Shown here: one piece after another, positions 43,285 to 52,998 of the stretch | Position numbering within the stretch: the stretch's first letter is position 1 | Layout: every line of letters begins with the position of its first letter | Assembly (NCBI GenBank): GCA_030765055.1 | Contig: CM060955.1 | Span: 157,324,006 to 157,388,005 of the forward strand | From: Mantis religiosa | Taxonomy: Eukaryota > Arthropoda > Insecta > Mantodea > Mantidae | Direction of reading: 5' to 3' | Length of the DNA: 64,000 nt | Position numbers and translations under genes: made by a program | Notes under the pieces: model-generated | Databases searched by the model: none | What the model saw: only the letters and a program-made list of their open reading frames with translations | Told to the model about the DNA's origin: nothing

Positions 43285-44355
43285 AGTTTTGTTGAGTCAC
43301 ACTTGTTTACACTCACCTTCACTTATTATTTTTAAAAAAAACGCTGGAACGTTTTCCAGGATCAGCAGTATAGTGACTGACTCTCCCCTCTCCTTTCCTC
43401 TTCCTTCTTCTGTATCTGATCCTGTTGCCATCTGGTGTTAGGAGCGCAAAGTTTTAACACTTCATTAAGTGGTGGGATTTCAAAATTTATAACGTGCTCA
43501 CTGTTTTTAATTATGTGGATTTTTTCCCAGATGTCTAATTCTATTGGTGATTCTAATGGCTTCAGCAGTTTTATATTTTGCCCAATGTTGTGGTTTTCTT
43601 TCCAAAAATGATGTGAAACAGCGGATTTGTCTATTTGTTTTAGTTTTATGTTTCTCTGGTGTTCCTTTAGCCTCATCACCAAGTTTCTCTTCGTTTTGCC
43701 TATATAGTACTTTTCACAATCCTCACAATTGATTTGATAGATTCCGGATTTCAGTGTGTTTTGAATTGTGTTCTTAAGAGGTTTGTTTAGAATGCTCTTC
43801 AGGTTGAATTTATTCTGTGGGGCCAGTTTTATATTGAATTTTTTAAAAGCCCAGAGGTGGTAAGTAAATTTTTTATATTTCCAATTTTGGTTTGAAAGGG
43901 GTGTTAGTGTTGTATTTGACGAGATTTCTTTTTGCCTTTCTTTTTGAGCATGTTCCTAATGAGATCAGGGTTGAATCCATTTTCCTTTGCTACTCCTAAT
44001 ATATACTCGTTCTTTTTTAAAATCCTCCTTGCTCAATGGGACACTGTATAAATGTTGGATCAAGCTTCTGAAGACTGCCAGTTGATGTGAAATTGGGTTG
44101 CAACCATTCCTCTTAATGTAATTGTCCACATGTGTGGGTTTTCTATGTATTCCGAATTTTAAGCTATTTTGGTCTCATGATTTTTAGGTCTAGGAAAGGT
44201 AGGATGTTTTCTTCTATTTCCATTGTAAATTTTATGTTGCTATCCTGTATGTTCAAAAGTTTTAGGGAGTCTTCTGTTTGTTTTTTAGGAATGATAGCAA
44301 AAATGTTGTCTACATATCTTCGCCAGAATTTGTAAATTTGGGGGAAGGCCTTGTA
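43285..44355 (-). pseudogene. PLE: late RT, connector, GIY-YIG and 3' end (minus)
   Basis: Minus strand from 44355: FPQIYKFWRRYVDNIFAIIP (motif C with Asn for the second Asp), a KTEDSLKLLNIQDSNIKFTM-type stretch, the connector, KSGIYQINCEDCEKYYIGKT (about 43690-43760), then RLKEHQRNIKLKQIDKSAVS and HHFWKENHNIGQNI (43362-43682). The end (about 43330-43375) has a corrupted hammerhead-like block (CTGCTGATCCTGGAAAACG). Several frameshifts. Confidence 0.8.
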
Positions 44356-44500
44356 TTACAGTGGGTTCCATCTCATTGTGGGGTAGATGCAAATGAAAAA
44401 GCACACTTTTTGGCAAAGGAACCGAAATAAACATAAAAAACTATTATACATTTTTTTTTATGAATCAATCTAATGCATTGTTAAAAGAAAAATAGATAAA

Positions 44501-44552
<52 letters not shown>

Positions 44553-44855
44553 CATGACACAAGAAAGTAAAAACTCAAAATGACTACAAATTGCACAAAA
44601 CCCTAAAATAATTCTAAAACTACTAAGAAAATCAGTTGTTGCCATCTTTCGTCTCATAACTAGACATGATTGTCTGAATAACCATCTTTATAGGATTGGA
44701 CTTTCAAGCTCACCATACTGCCTACTATGTACCAGAGAAGAAATTATGAGTATGGAACATCTAGAATCATGCCAAGTTTTGAAGATGTATCCTGATATTG
44801 TCACCATATACTGGGAGGCTAGGAGGAGAATGACTTGGTTGTCAATTCCTGAGCA
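44356..44855 (+). pseudogene. LINE RNase H end and C-terminal tail
   Basis: LQWVPSHCGVDANEKAHFLA KEPK (RNase H motif with the PSHxGxxxNExAD-type core) at about 44351-44428, then after a (TA)n insertion FRLITRHDCLNNHLYRIGLS, SSPYCLLCTREE and MEHLESCQVLK, the CxxC-type zinc-finger tail of Jockey/R1/I-type LINEs. Truncated 5' by the PLE. Confidence 0.8.
44503..44551. repeat. (TA)n microsatellite
   Basis: About 24 TA units within the LINE remnant. Confidence 0.97.
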
Positions 44856-44934
44856 TTAGACACACACACAAAAACACACACACACTCACACACAGATTCA
44901 TAATTCACAGAGTAAACTGACATGGTGGTAATGT

Positions 44935-45180
44935 GTGTCTCCTACTGAGGTCCCAGGTTCAAACACTCTGGGCCAACCAGCTTGGCTAAAGCATTCATTT
45001 TTGGTAGTTTTCCTTGGTTACTAGGCTGATGATGAATTGCATGTTTTGATCCATGAATTTCATATTATTCTTTTTCATTATCCTTCATTTCCTTCATCAC
45101 CACCCTGTCAGGCACGAGACTGATCATGTATTGTGCCAATGACGTGCCTCCACTAAATGTGGCATCCTATTCAATTTACG
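44935..45180 (+). repeat. Possible tRNA-derived repeat related to bases 1-270
   Basis: GAGGTCCCAGGTTCAAACACT (B-box-like) followed by TTTTCCTTGGTTACTAGG and CATTATCCTTCATTTCC; the word pattern resembles the left edge of the window. A short (CA)n lies just before it (about 44860-44895). Confidence 0.4.
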
Positions 45181-45580
45181 CCATTGAACATAACTAGTGT
45201 TTCCATCCGAAGAGAAAACATAAGACGGTAGCTCAGAGGTTATGAGGAGGCTAGGATTTGATGAAGGATTATCTTCTGAAGGATAACATGTAGTTCTGGC
45301 ACAAAGAGGGTTTATTCTACTTAAATTAAATTACTAACAAAATGAACAAAGATTGTTCAACAAAGGTCAGCTGTTGTCTACCTTGAGGGAGGTTACTGGT
45401 GTTCTAGATTCCATCCTCTTAAATAGCAGACGTGGTTGTTAAAGAGATGAATGTTGCAGATTTGTCTTAGCATGTATGAGACTGCTCCCGTTAAGCCAAA
45501 TTTCAGGGGGTTTAAATATTAAAATATTCAATATTTAAATTTGTCAGCATATTTGTCATAAATCTGCAAAATATTATCAC
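45181..45580. other. Intron 3 sequence, nothing recognised
   Basis: No ORF or repeat boundary recognised. Confidence 0.5.
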
Positions 45581-45585
45581 AGTAT

Positions 45586-45838
45586 CCTTCTCGGTAGCGT
45601 AGATGTTAGCATGTCTGCCTCACGTTCAAGAGGTCCCGAGTTAGAATCACGGTCAGGGTGAGTTACCTGGATAAGGTTTTCCCGGGGTTTTCCCTTATCC
45701 AGAAAGATGAATGTTGGGTAACTCTAAGCTCCATGGACCCCGGATGCATTGAGCATCATTTCACCCATTTCATTCATCATCCGATATGACTAAATGTTGG
45801 AGGACGTAAAATTAAAAAAAAAAAAAAAAAAAAAAAAG
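45586..45838 (+). repeat. tRNA-derived SINE, family S1 with poly(A)
   Basis: CTCGGTAGCGTAGATGTTAGC, AGGTCCCGAGTTAGAATCACG, GGTTTTCCCTTATCC, CATTTCATTCATCATCCGAT, GGAGGACGTAAAATT and about 24 A. The complete S1 structure is clearest here. Confidence 0.93.
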
Positions 45839-45894
45839 GCTATGATCCAAAGTTTGCTGCTCCTTGACAGGCTACTGACTACTCAAGATATTGG

Positions 45895-46165
45895 CTTGTA
45901 ATAACTTAGGCTTTTACGGCTGGCGTCAATCCAGTAAGATGTTGAGGTTTCCAGGCTTACTGGCCGTGGTCTAGTAGGAAAAACTCAGGTTCCTGATGTT
46001 TCACTCATATATGTGTTGAGCATCCTCATGAGTCATTAGTTTGTCATGAGTCCTCTGAGGATGCTTGACACATGTACGAGCAAAACATCAGGAACTTCAG
46101 TTTTTCCTACTAGACGATGGCGAGTAAGCCTGGAAACCTATACATCTTACTGGATTGGCTTGTAA
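45895..46165. mobile_element. Inverted pair of PLE-type ends
   Basis: Left arm about 45915-46030 and right arm about 46045-46155 are reverse complements (TCCAGTAAGATGTTGAGGTT vs the complementary AACCTATACATCTTACTGGA). The right arm reads CUGAGGA, a hairpin (GCTTG/CGAGC) and AAAACAUC; the left arm, on the minus strand, keeps GAAACATCAGGAAC. No ORF between the arms. Confidence 0.75.
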
Positions 46166-46297
46166 GTTCTACAAACAGAAGGAAAAAGGACTCCTAATTC
46201 AGGAGATTCTGAATGGACTTAAATGTTTCTCATGAATTCCTCATTTATTGAAAGCTGCTCAGATGATATTTTAATTCTGTTTTTCGCATTTTAACAG

Positions 46298-46406
46298 AAA
46301 TACTGCATCAAGTAAACAAAAACCAGGTGCCCAGGTTGTCCAGAGAGTAACTCGATCAATGGCGGTTAAGGCTCCACAGAAGTGTCTCACACCTAGACCA
46401 GTGCAG
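46298..46406 (+). CDS. DLGAP5: HURP/DLGAP5 (mars)-like, exon 4
   Basis: Acceptor TTTTAACAG, donor CAG|GTACTA. The first base completes an Arg codon; ends in phase 0. Translation: NTASSKQKPGAQVVQRVTRS, MAVKAPQKCLTPRPVQ. The RVTRSMA motif recalls the RxTRSxxQA-type repeats in the middle of HURP proteins, where basic Ser/Thr-rich stretches are Aurora/Cdk targets. The donor is weaker than the others (GTAC). Confidence 0.72.
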
Positions 46407-46639
46407 GTACTATAAATAATACGAATATATACATTTTTCTTTATAAGTGCAAGGTGTGTGTTGAAGATGCCTGTTTGTTTCTTGCAGGATGTTTTTGTCA
46501 TTAGCTGTTTCTGAGGCATTTATTAGTTTGAGTTTTCAAATGGTATATACTTCTCTCAACTGTAAATTTCTCAACCTTTACTTTCATTACACAAATATAA
46601 ATATTTGTTACAAAGGCTTATCTTAAGAAATTGGTGTTA

Positions 46640-47050
46640 ATACTTCTTTCTAATGGAGATCGATTTCACAGACAGATTGTATCTTCAGTCCACAAACAAA
46701 CTCTGTTGTCAAGGATTCCAGTTACCATGTTTTTCTTTTGTTTTTTCGGTATTACCAAAATATGAAAACAACAAACCTAAAAACAATCAACTGCTGGTAT
46801 TTCAAAATTCATTATGCAAGGTTTGTTTTTTAAAATATATCTTTTCCCAAACTATTAAATCTATCCGACCATTTAATTGTTTTAATAATTTAACTTCAGG
46901 ATTTATTTCATGGTTAAATGACCAAAATGATCTGCTACGGCCGATTTTTCAGTTTGTTTATACTTAATGTTACGAAAATGTTCCTTCGTTCTGGTTTCCA
47001 AATTACGTTTCGTCTTTCCAATATTTATATTTGTGTAATATTTATTGCTT
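46640..47050 (-). pseudogene. PLE GIY-YIG remnant
   Basis: Minus strand: YYTNINIGKTKRNLETRTKE, HFRNIKYKQTEKSAVADHFG, then FGKRYILKNKPCIMNFEIPA. No RT. Abuts the element-X copy. Confidence 0.78.
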
Positions 47051-47061
47051 CACTGTAGCTA

Positions 47062-47713
47062 CTGTCCGGCCACTGTATCTCCAGCTCTGACATTTAGTGG
47101 CTGCAGGAGGTGGAGGGGGAAGGTTACTAGTACCAACATATAATAATGAGTAATTGAAAACATATTGTCAGAATTATCTTTATAATGAGAGTATAGGAAT
47201 CTATTAGCTTCAAAACATTGAAATACAACTTGTAATTTCATTATCATGCAAGATATTCTTTACAACATCACTCTATTCAAATATTTCGTTCACACCTTTC
47301 ACGCACACCAACTGCTTCTGTTGCTGGTACTGGGAGTCTGTACATCCGGTGTCGTGGTCAGGAAGCTAAAACTGTCTGCTAGCGCCAATCAGCGTTGTCG
47401 CTGGTAGGCGTGGCTCCCGAACCCAACACCGTGTTGCCAGCTTAAATTTGTTTGAGCCACGTGGCCTAATAGCGGCTTGCGCTGGTGAACTTTCTTTGGT
47501 ATAATTTTCGTGCGTGAACTCCGATGTTTAGTGTTCGTAAGTCCTATTATTATCGCTATTATAATAATATGGCTACTGGTTCGTGAAATATGCAAATACA
47601 TGAAATATTTAAAATACGCATTGTTCCTCTGCTTGAAATTCCTGCTCAAGAACTGGCAACAGCCTGCTTCCCCCTCTCGAGAAATGTCAGAGCTGCAGAT
47701 AGAACGGCCGAGG
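47062..47713 (+). mobile_element. Element X copy 2, non-autonomous, both TIRs
   Basis: Left TIR CTGTCCGGCCACTGTATCTC after TA (47060-47061), right TIR complement (GCAGATAGAACGGCCGAGG) before TA (47714-47715). Internal sequence matches copy 1 up to ATGGCTACTGGTTCGTGAAA and then jumps to the right end, so the transposase is deleted. It defines both termini of the family. Confidence 0.85.
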
Positions 47714-48110
47714 TATAGCTTCATTTTCTACGTAATCTTTACTTCCATGTTTCTGCATAGAACAAAATTTGAAAATATTTGATTATCACTTTGGCTTATT
47801 TATTCTTTTACCTACAAAAAAATGTGTAAATGAATAATGAAGGTTTATCTGTATTAACAAGAAGTATGTCAAAGAATAAGCTTTTATAAGAATAGTTTAT
47901 AGAGAGCAGGTAGAGAAAATCACATGAATGCAACATCCGGCTTTTTAGGCTATGTGAAGAAATACCATAATTTTTGCTTTCTCTGCTATGTGTAGGGAGC
48001 TAGAAATAATTTCATTCCACCAAAAAATTTGATACTGGGAGTGCATGTTTTTGGACCCCCTCAAGTCTAAGGAGTGTGAGAGAAAGAGAAATAAGTCAGT
48101 TAAATTATGT
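47714..48110. other. Intron 4 sequence, nothing recognised
   Basis: AT-rich, no repeat or ORF recognised. Confidence 0.5.
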
Positions 48111-48715
48111 ATGTTTGGCGAAATTTAGTAACAATGACATCCAAATTAATTGAAAAACTATTTGTAGTCAAGATTTAACTGTATTGGAACACCACAGTGA
48201 AGCGAAATAATTATTAATTTTTAGATGAGTCGTATTTACACATCTGCTTCACTTTCGTACCTATTTTGAGTACATGTTTCGCAAATCATCATTTGCATCT
48301 TCGGCTCTTATGCGACTAAAGCTTGATCCAGTGGTGTGGGTAATTCTGGGGTTGCTGCAGCCATCTGTTGATTTAGTGATGAACTTAAATGTGGGATTCT
48401 CTTCTGGCGGGATTTCAAAGTTCATTAGTTGGTTTTTATGTTTTTCTATGTATATTCTCTCCCATATGACGAGTTCACTATGTTATTTACTCGATAAGTC
48501 CGCAATAGCAGCTCATTTCTGGTCTGAAAATCATGAAATTGATCGCATAAGAGCCGAAGATGCAAATGATGATTTGCGAAACATGTCCTCAAAATAGGTA
48601 CGAAAGTGAAGCAGATGTGTAATAAATACGACTCATCTAAAAATTAATAAATATTGGTAGTCAGTTTTTAACACTGTTACATTATGTAACAAAATTATGT
48701 GTTCATTTTGCAAAT
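48111..48715 (-). mobile_element. PLE family B end carrying a family A insertion
   Basis: GAAATTTAGTAACAATGACA to TATTTGTAGTCA (48170) and, after the family-A copy, GTAGTCAGTTTTTAACACTG (48657 on) together form a family-B end. The same 12-bp site received a family-A copy at 805. Confidence 0.75.
48171..48651. mobile_element. PLE family A copy, inverted dimer, 11/12-bp TSD
   Basis: Duplication TATTTGTAGTCA (48159-48170) / TATTGGTAGTCA (48652-48663). Left arm (minus) has the one-sided tail AGATTTAACTGTATTGG and runs to about 48486; right arm (plus) begins GATAAGTCCGCAATAGCAGC, has an internal deletion (AAATTGA joined to TCGCATAAGAG) and ends at CTAAAAATTAATAA. The ORF is reduced to the endonuclease end. 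Confidence 0.88.
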
Positions 48716-48879
48716 AGTCTTTCTTTGGATCAAATCAAATTTTATTGACACAATAACATTTACATATTTGAGCAAAGCTCGTAAACTGGTGTCTTGTCAG
48801 TATGTATATGAAAATGTAAAAACTACATATAAAATTAATGATTAATATAAAAGAATAAATATGTTTGCTATTTAAGTTT

Positions 48880-49135
48880 GAATTTATGAGTCACTATGTT
48901 TACACTCAGTCTTCACTTCTTGTTGTATAATTGAAACGTTTTCAAGATCATTCGATCTCATCCTCAGCTGTTTGTTTGCTATTGCTTAAAACTATACAGC
49001 TTGAAGTTTGAACTATACAGTTGAAGTTGGATTGGAAGTTCCCGGTTGCAATGAAAATTAGTTTGGGTTCGTGATGTAGCTCTACTTTTCCCTCAGGTCT
49101 TGGTCTCGAATTGAGATGGAAAAACTTGGTGTGGT
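48880..49135 (-). mobile_element. PLE 3' end with hammerhead-like core
   Basis: Minus strand: CUGAGGA (48967-48961), stem II with AGATC/GATCT pairing around GAAT (48960-48944), GAAA (48943-48940), then ACGUUUC. Downstream CTGAGTGTAAACATAGTGAC matches the ends at 40.1 and 43.3 kb. A LINE-like tail (ATCAAATCAAATTTTATTGAC, minus) lies just to the left at 48728-48750. Confidence 0.6.
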
Positions 49136-50150
49136 TTGACAAATAATTATAATTTCAATTCTTTTCATTTACTTTATATTGACCACGTAAATATATTTAT
49201 TAAAAACACAATGTTAATACAGATGGATACTCTTTTCAAGAACTCTTAGCGGAAAACTTTTACTAGCGTGTAATAACACGTCTTAACATCTTTCGTCTCT
49301 ATTTCCGTTCTGTACCACTTCTTGACACTAAATGACCCTTCTTGCTAAACAAAGGTTATTGATTTTTACTGTTACTATAGCAATTAAACATTTTCTTATT
49401 GGCCACGTCATTAACGACGAATACAATCATACCATATTTGGTTATGTTTATAATCTTTCTGTTTAAAATTTAATTTAAACAATCCTGTACTCAATTACAA
49501 CATTAAATAATTTTAAACTTCTAATATCATTAAAACAAATTAACATTATTGATTTTATCCTCTTCCTGAATCGCTATATCACACATTTTACTTTTTCACA
49601 CTTAATTTTGTTCACTTCCACAATCACTTCCAACTTATCACTTTATCACTTCCACTTCATCGCTTATGATTATTTCTTTTTATAGATTTGTATACTAAAT
49701 TTAAAATAACAAATATAAAATTAATAACAATGTTTTAGGGTTTGAAATTAAACAACTTTCTGGTTTAAAAAAATGTGAGTGACTGTTAATACCCAACTAC
49801 AAAGAGATTTTTCAATTAAGTCAGTTAAAGCTGGTTAAAGACAAAACTTGGTATTAAGTTCAGCATCTTCCAAGCATGTGACATCAAGATTTTCAAGAAA
49901 ATGCTCCCCCCCCCCCTCCCACTTCAGATTTCCTTTTGCTTGGAACACTTGTTGAACACTTTAAATTTCTCAAAAATGACACTTTGATTAAAATACCACA
50001 TGTTTAAGATATTCTCATGACTGGATGACTGTTGCATAGTTGGTAAAATGTAAGTGACAAATCTAACTACATAAATATTGTAGATCTCACATGTCAAATA
50101 CTCTTTTTGGCAGAGTGAACCATTTCCAAGGTATTCCTTGTTATTTATTT
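49136..50150. other. Intron 4 sequence, nothing recognised
   Basis: Very AT-rich, no repeat boundary recognised; a C-run at about 49907-49916. Confidence 0.5.
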
Positions 50151-50154
50151 GAAT

Positions 50155-50570
50155 TTACTAATACTTATACTCTATCTTATTATTTTAGTTAATTGATGGA
50201 AATTAATCATTTCTTCTCACTAGCCATATATAGGCTACGGTTTTTGATAGAGTCAACATGAAAAATTCAATGCCATGGCCGGTATTTGAACCACGGATCT
50301 CCTGGTCTCCGTCCAGTCGCTCTAACCCATTGAGCTAATAATTCTTAAATAATAAGAGTTAAATGATGAATCCTGGGACTCAAATACTTACGATAGTAAG
50401 TCACAACAAACTGTATCTCGGATGCGAGAGCCCCTAGTGGTCTACCGGGGAAATATACGAGTCAGTTGGAGAATTTATTGTCAGGATGGCACATTGGCCA
50501 TGGTAGCTCAATGGGTTAGAGCGACTGGACGGAGACCAGACATGAATTTTTCATGTTGACTTATCAATAT
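50155..50570. repeat. S2 tRNA-derived repeat, inverted pair
   Basis: Minus copy (about 50175-50338, from the TTAATTGATGGAAATTAATC tail to the tRNA-like 5' half) meets a plus copy that begins with the long S2 5' region (AAATGATGAATCCTGGGACT, GATGCGAGAGCCCCTAGTGG) and is broken after the anticodon arm, joining CATGAATTTTTCATGTTGAC. Confidence 0.85.
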
Positions 50571-50607
50571 AACATCTGTCTCAAAATAAAGAGACACAGG
50601 AATAAGT

Positions 50608-51566
50608 ATTATTAATAATTAGATGAGTCGTATTTATTACACATCTGCTTCACTTTCGTACCTATTTTTAGGACATGTTTCGCAAATCATTGTTTGCATC
50701 TTCTGCTCTTATGCGATTAAAGCTTGATCCAGTGGTGTGGTGGGTGTGGGTAATTCTGGAGTTGCTGCTGCCATCTGTTGATTTAGTGATGAACTTAAAT
50801 GTGGGATTCTCTTCTGGCGGGATTTCAAAGTTCATTAGTTGGTTTTTATGCTTTTCTATGTATATTCTCTCCCATATGACGAGTTCACTATGTTTTTGTA
50901 CGTATTTTAGTAATTCTGTGCTATCTTCAATTTCATGATTTTCAGACCAGAAATGAGCTGCTATTGCGGACTTATCAATATTTTTGTATCTTAAGTGCCT
51001 GAAGTGTTCTTTCTTTTTAGTGCCTATGTTTCTTTTTGTCCTCCCTATGTAAATTTTTTCATAGTCAGTCAGTTACATAGGGAGGACAAAAAGAAACATA
51101 GGCACTAGAAAGAAAGAACACTTCAGGCACTTAAGATACAAAAATATTGATAAGTCCACAATAGCAGCTCATTTCTGGTCTGAAAATCATGAAATTGAAG
51201 ATAGCTCAGAATTACTAAAATACGTACAAAAACATAGTGAACTCGTCATATGGGAGAGAATATACATAGAAAAGCATAAAAACCAACTAATGAACTTTGA
51301 AATCCCGCCAGAAGAGAATCCCACATTTAAGTTCATCACTAAATCAACAGATGGCAGCAGCAACTCCAGAATTACCCACACCCACCACACCACTGGATCA
51401 AGCTTTAGTCGCATAAGAGCCGAAGATGCAAACGACGATTTGCGAAACATGTCCTCAAAATAGGTACGAAAGTGAAGCATATGTGTAATAAATACGACTC
51501 ATCTAATTATTAATAATTATTTCGCTTCACTGTGGTGTTCCAATACAGTTAAATCTCGATATATAG
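50608..51566. mobile_element. PLE family A copy, near-perfect inverted dimer
   Basis: 10-bp duplication AGGAATAAGT (50598-50607, 51567-51576). Left arm 50608 to about 51057 (minus) and right arm about 51075-51520 (plus) are nearly identical; the spacer is about 20 bp (ATAGTCAGTCAGT). The one-sided tail is here on the right (TTCGCTTCACTGTGG to TCTCGAT). Both arms read only the GIY-YIG end of the ORF (HFWSENHEIEDSSELLKYVQ) and the hammerhead-like block. Confidence 0.92.
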
Positions 51567-51739
51567 AGGAATAAGTGTTTGTAAGAAGAGATTGTACAAG
51601 AGTGGGAAACATATGAGTAATGCTATATCCACCAAAAATGCAAGTGAATATAGAACAAGAGACTTATTTTATTGCAAGAAATAGATATGAATAGTTATAT
51701 AATACAATAAAATTTAACCTATGGACATCCCATAAGGGA

Positions 51740-52258
51740 TGTGTTTACACAGGGACAAACTGGTACTTAGGTTCCAAATGCGAGCAATTCATTGGAAGCT
51801 TTGTCATATTGTTATTGCTTCTTTTTTTTTTTTCTCTCTCTCTATTCCTATTTTCCACTTTACTTGTCTCCCAAGCACTTCTGCACTGCATCACATCATT
51901 GTCTTTTTGTACCGCTTGGTATTTGTTGATTCTTGTATGGTACCAATTGTCTACATACTTATGTTTCTTGCCACTCTTGTCCATTGACTTCCCACTTCAA
52001 TTCTGAAGTAGTCCACCCATCTGGTTCTCCGGTGCCCCACATTTCTTATCCTTCTCTTGGGTCCCACATTGTGGTCTGGTGTGTCCATTTCTGATTGTTC
52101 TCTCCCCCCCCCTTTTTTTGTCTGCCAATTCCCTTATATTATTTTTTGTGAATGATTGCAGCCCTGTGTCAATATCAGACTGTAGCATCAGTTCCCATTT
52201 TCTGTGGTCTAGTGTTGCAGTCAAATACAAATTGTGATACAGTGGGGAAAGCAACAAA
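51740..52258 (-). pseudogene. LINE C-terminal remnant (minus)
   Basis: Minus strand: KKCGAPENQMGGLLQN, then DKSGKKHKYVDNWYHTRINK YQAVQKD. The pattern (R/K-x-GxPxxRWxDxxxxxxGxxW, followed by xxDRxxW) is that of the C-terminus of several LINE pol proteins; here it is worn. No RT motifs. Confidence 0.5.
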
Positions 52259-52329
52259 CAATTGAGTCAATCAGGGGTTATCAAATTGATTAAATTGACT
52301 GAAGAATTCAGTTATAGAGATATCTGCAA

Positions 52330-52388
52330 TGCCACTGAAGATACTAGCCAGACAGATTTATGGGCGAAACTTTTGGGAAGAGAAATAA
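52330..52388 (+). ncRNA. Hammerhead-like core, isolated PLE end
   Basis: CUGAAGA (52335-52341) and GAAAC (52366-52370) both intact, separated by 24 nt that can close a short stem (GCC/GGC). The cleavage-site part is decayed (UUUUGGG). No PLE ORF nearby. Confidence 0.45.
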
Positions 52389-52771
52389 TGGTTGATCATG
52401 GCCTTATAATATAGAAAAACCTAGTTCTTACATCTTTTAACTATGAAAGCCTGTAAGTTGCATGCATTTTGATTGTACTGCATGATGTAAACTATTAATA
52501 GGTTCATAAAATTACGTTCAGGAAGGCATAGCAATATAGAATCAATTTTCAGTCTCAAGTTAAACAGCATGTTCTCTGATACTTCTACTGCAAGGACACA
52601 CTTTAAAAAGGTGGTCATGTCTCAGGATGGGAACATCATCAAAGTACTCCTTGCATATGCTGTAACTGAAATTAAATTAAAAATAATTATTAATTATTGC
52701 TTAGGAGTTGGCATGAAGTAAAAGTTGTAAACCTTTTAGTTTGAAGTTAAATGTTACTCTTATTTTTCCAG

Positions 52772-52871
52772 AATGCTCAGAGCAAGACATTAATGGCTGA
52801 AAGTGCTGTTAATTTGGCTGATGAAGTTGCCTCAACCACACTGGTAATGGAATCCGTGCCTTTGAACCAAG
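52772..52871 (+). CDS. DLGAP5: HURP/DLGAP5 (mars)-like, exon 5
   Basis: Acceptor TTTTTCCAG, donor CAAG|GTGTGT. Phase 0 in, phase 1 out. Encodes NAQSKTLMAESAVNLADEVA, STTLVMESVPLNQ plus G. Not recognisable by itself; accepted for its good acceptor, matching phases on both sides and the lack of stops. Confidence 0.6.
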
Positions 52872-52998
52872 GTGTGTGCTGATACTCAGCATCTTTACAA
52901 TTATGCATAAATGTTATATGTTCTAAGCAAATTGCTCCAGTTAGCAGTTTTGTATAGTTATCCTAAATAGATTAGATTACATCTCTAGAGTAGAAAAC

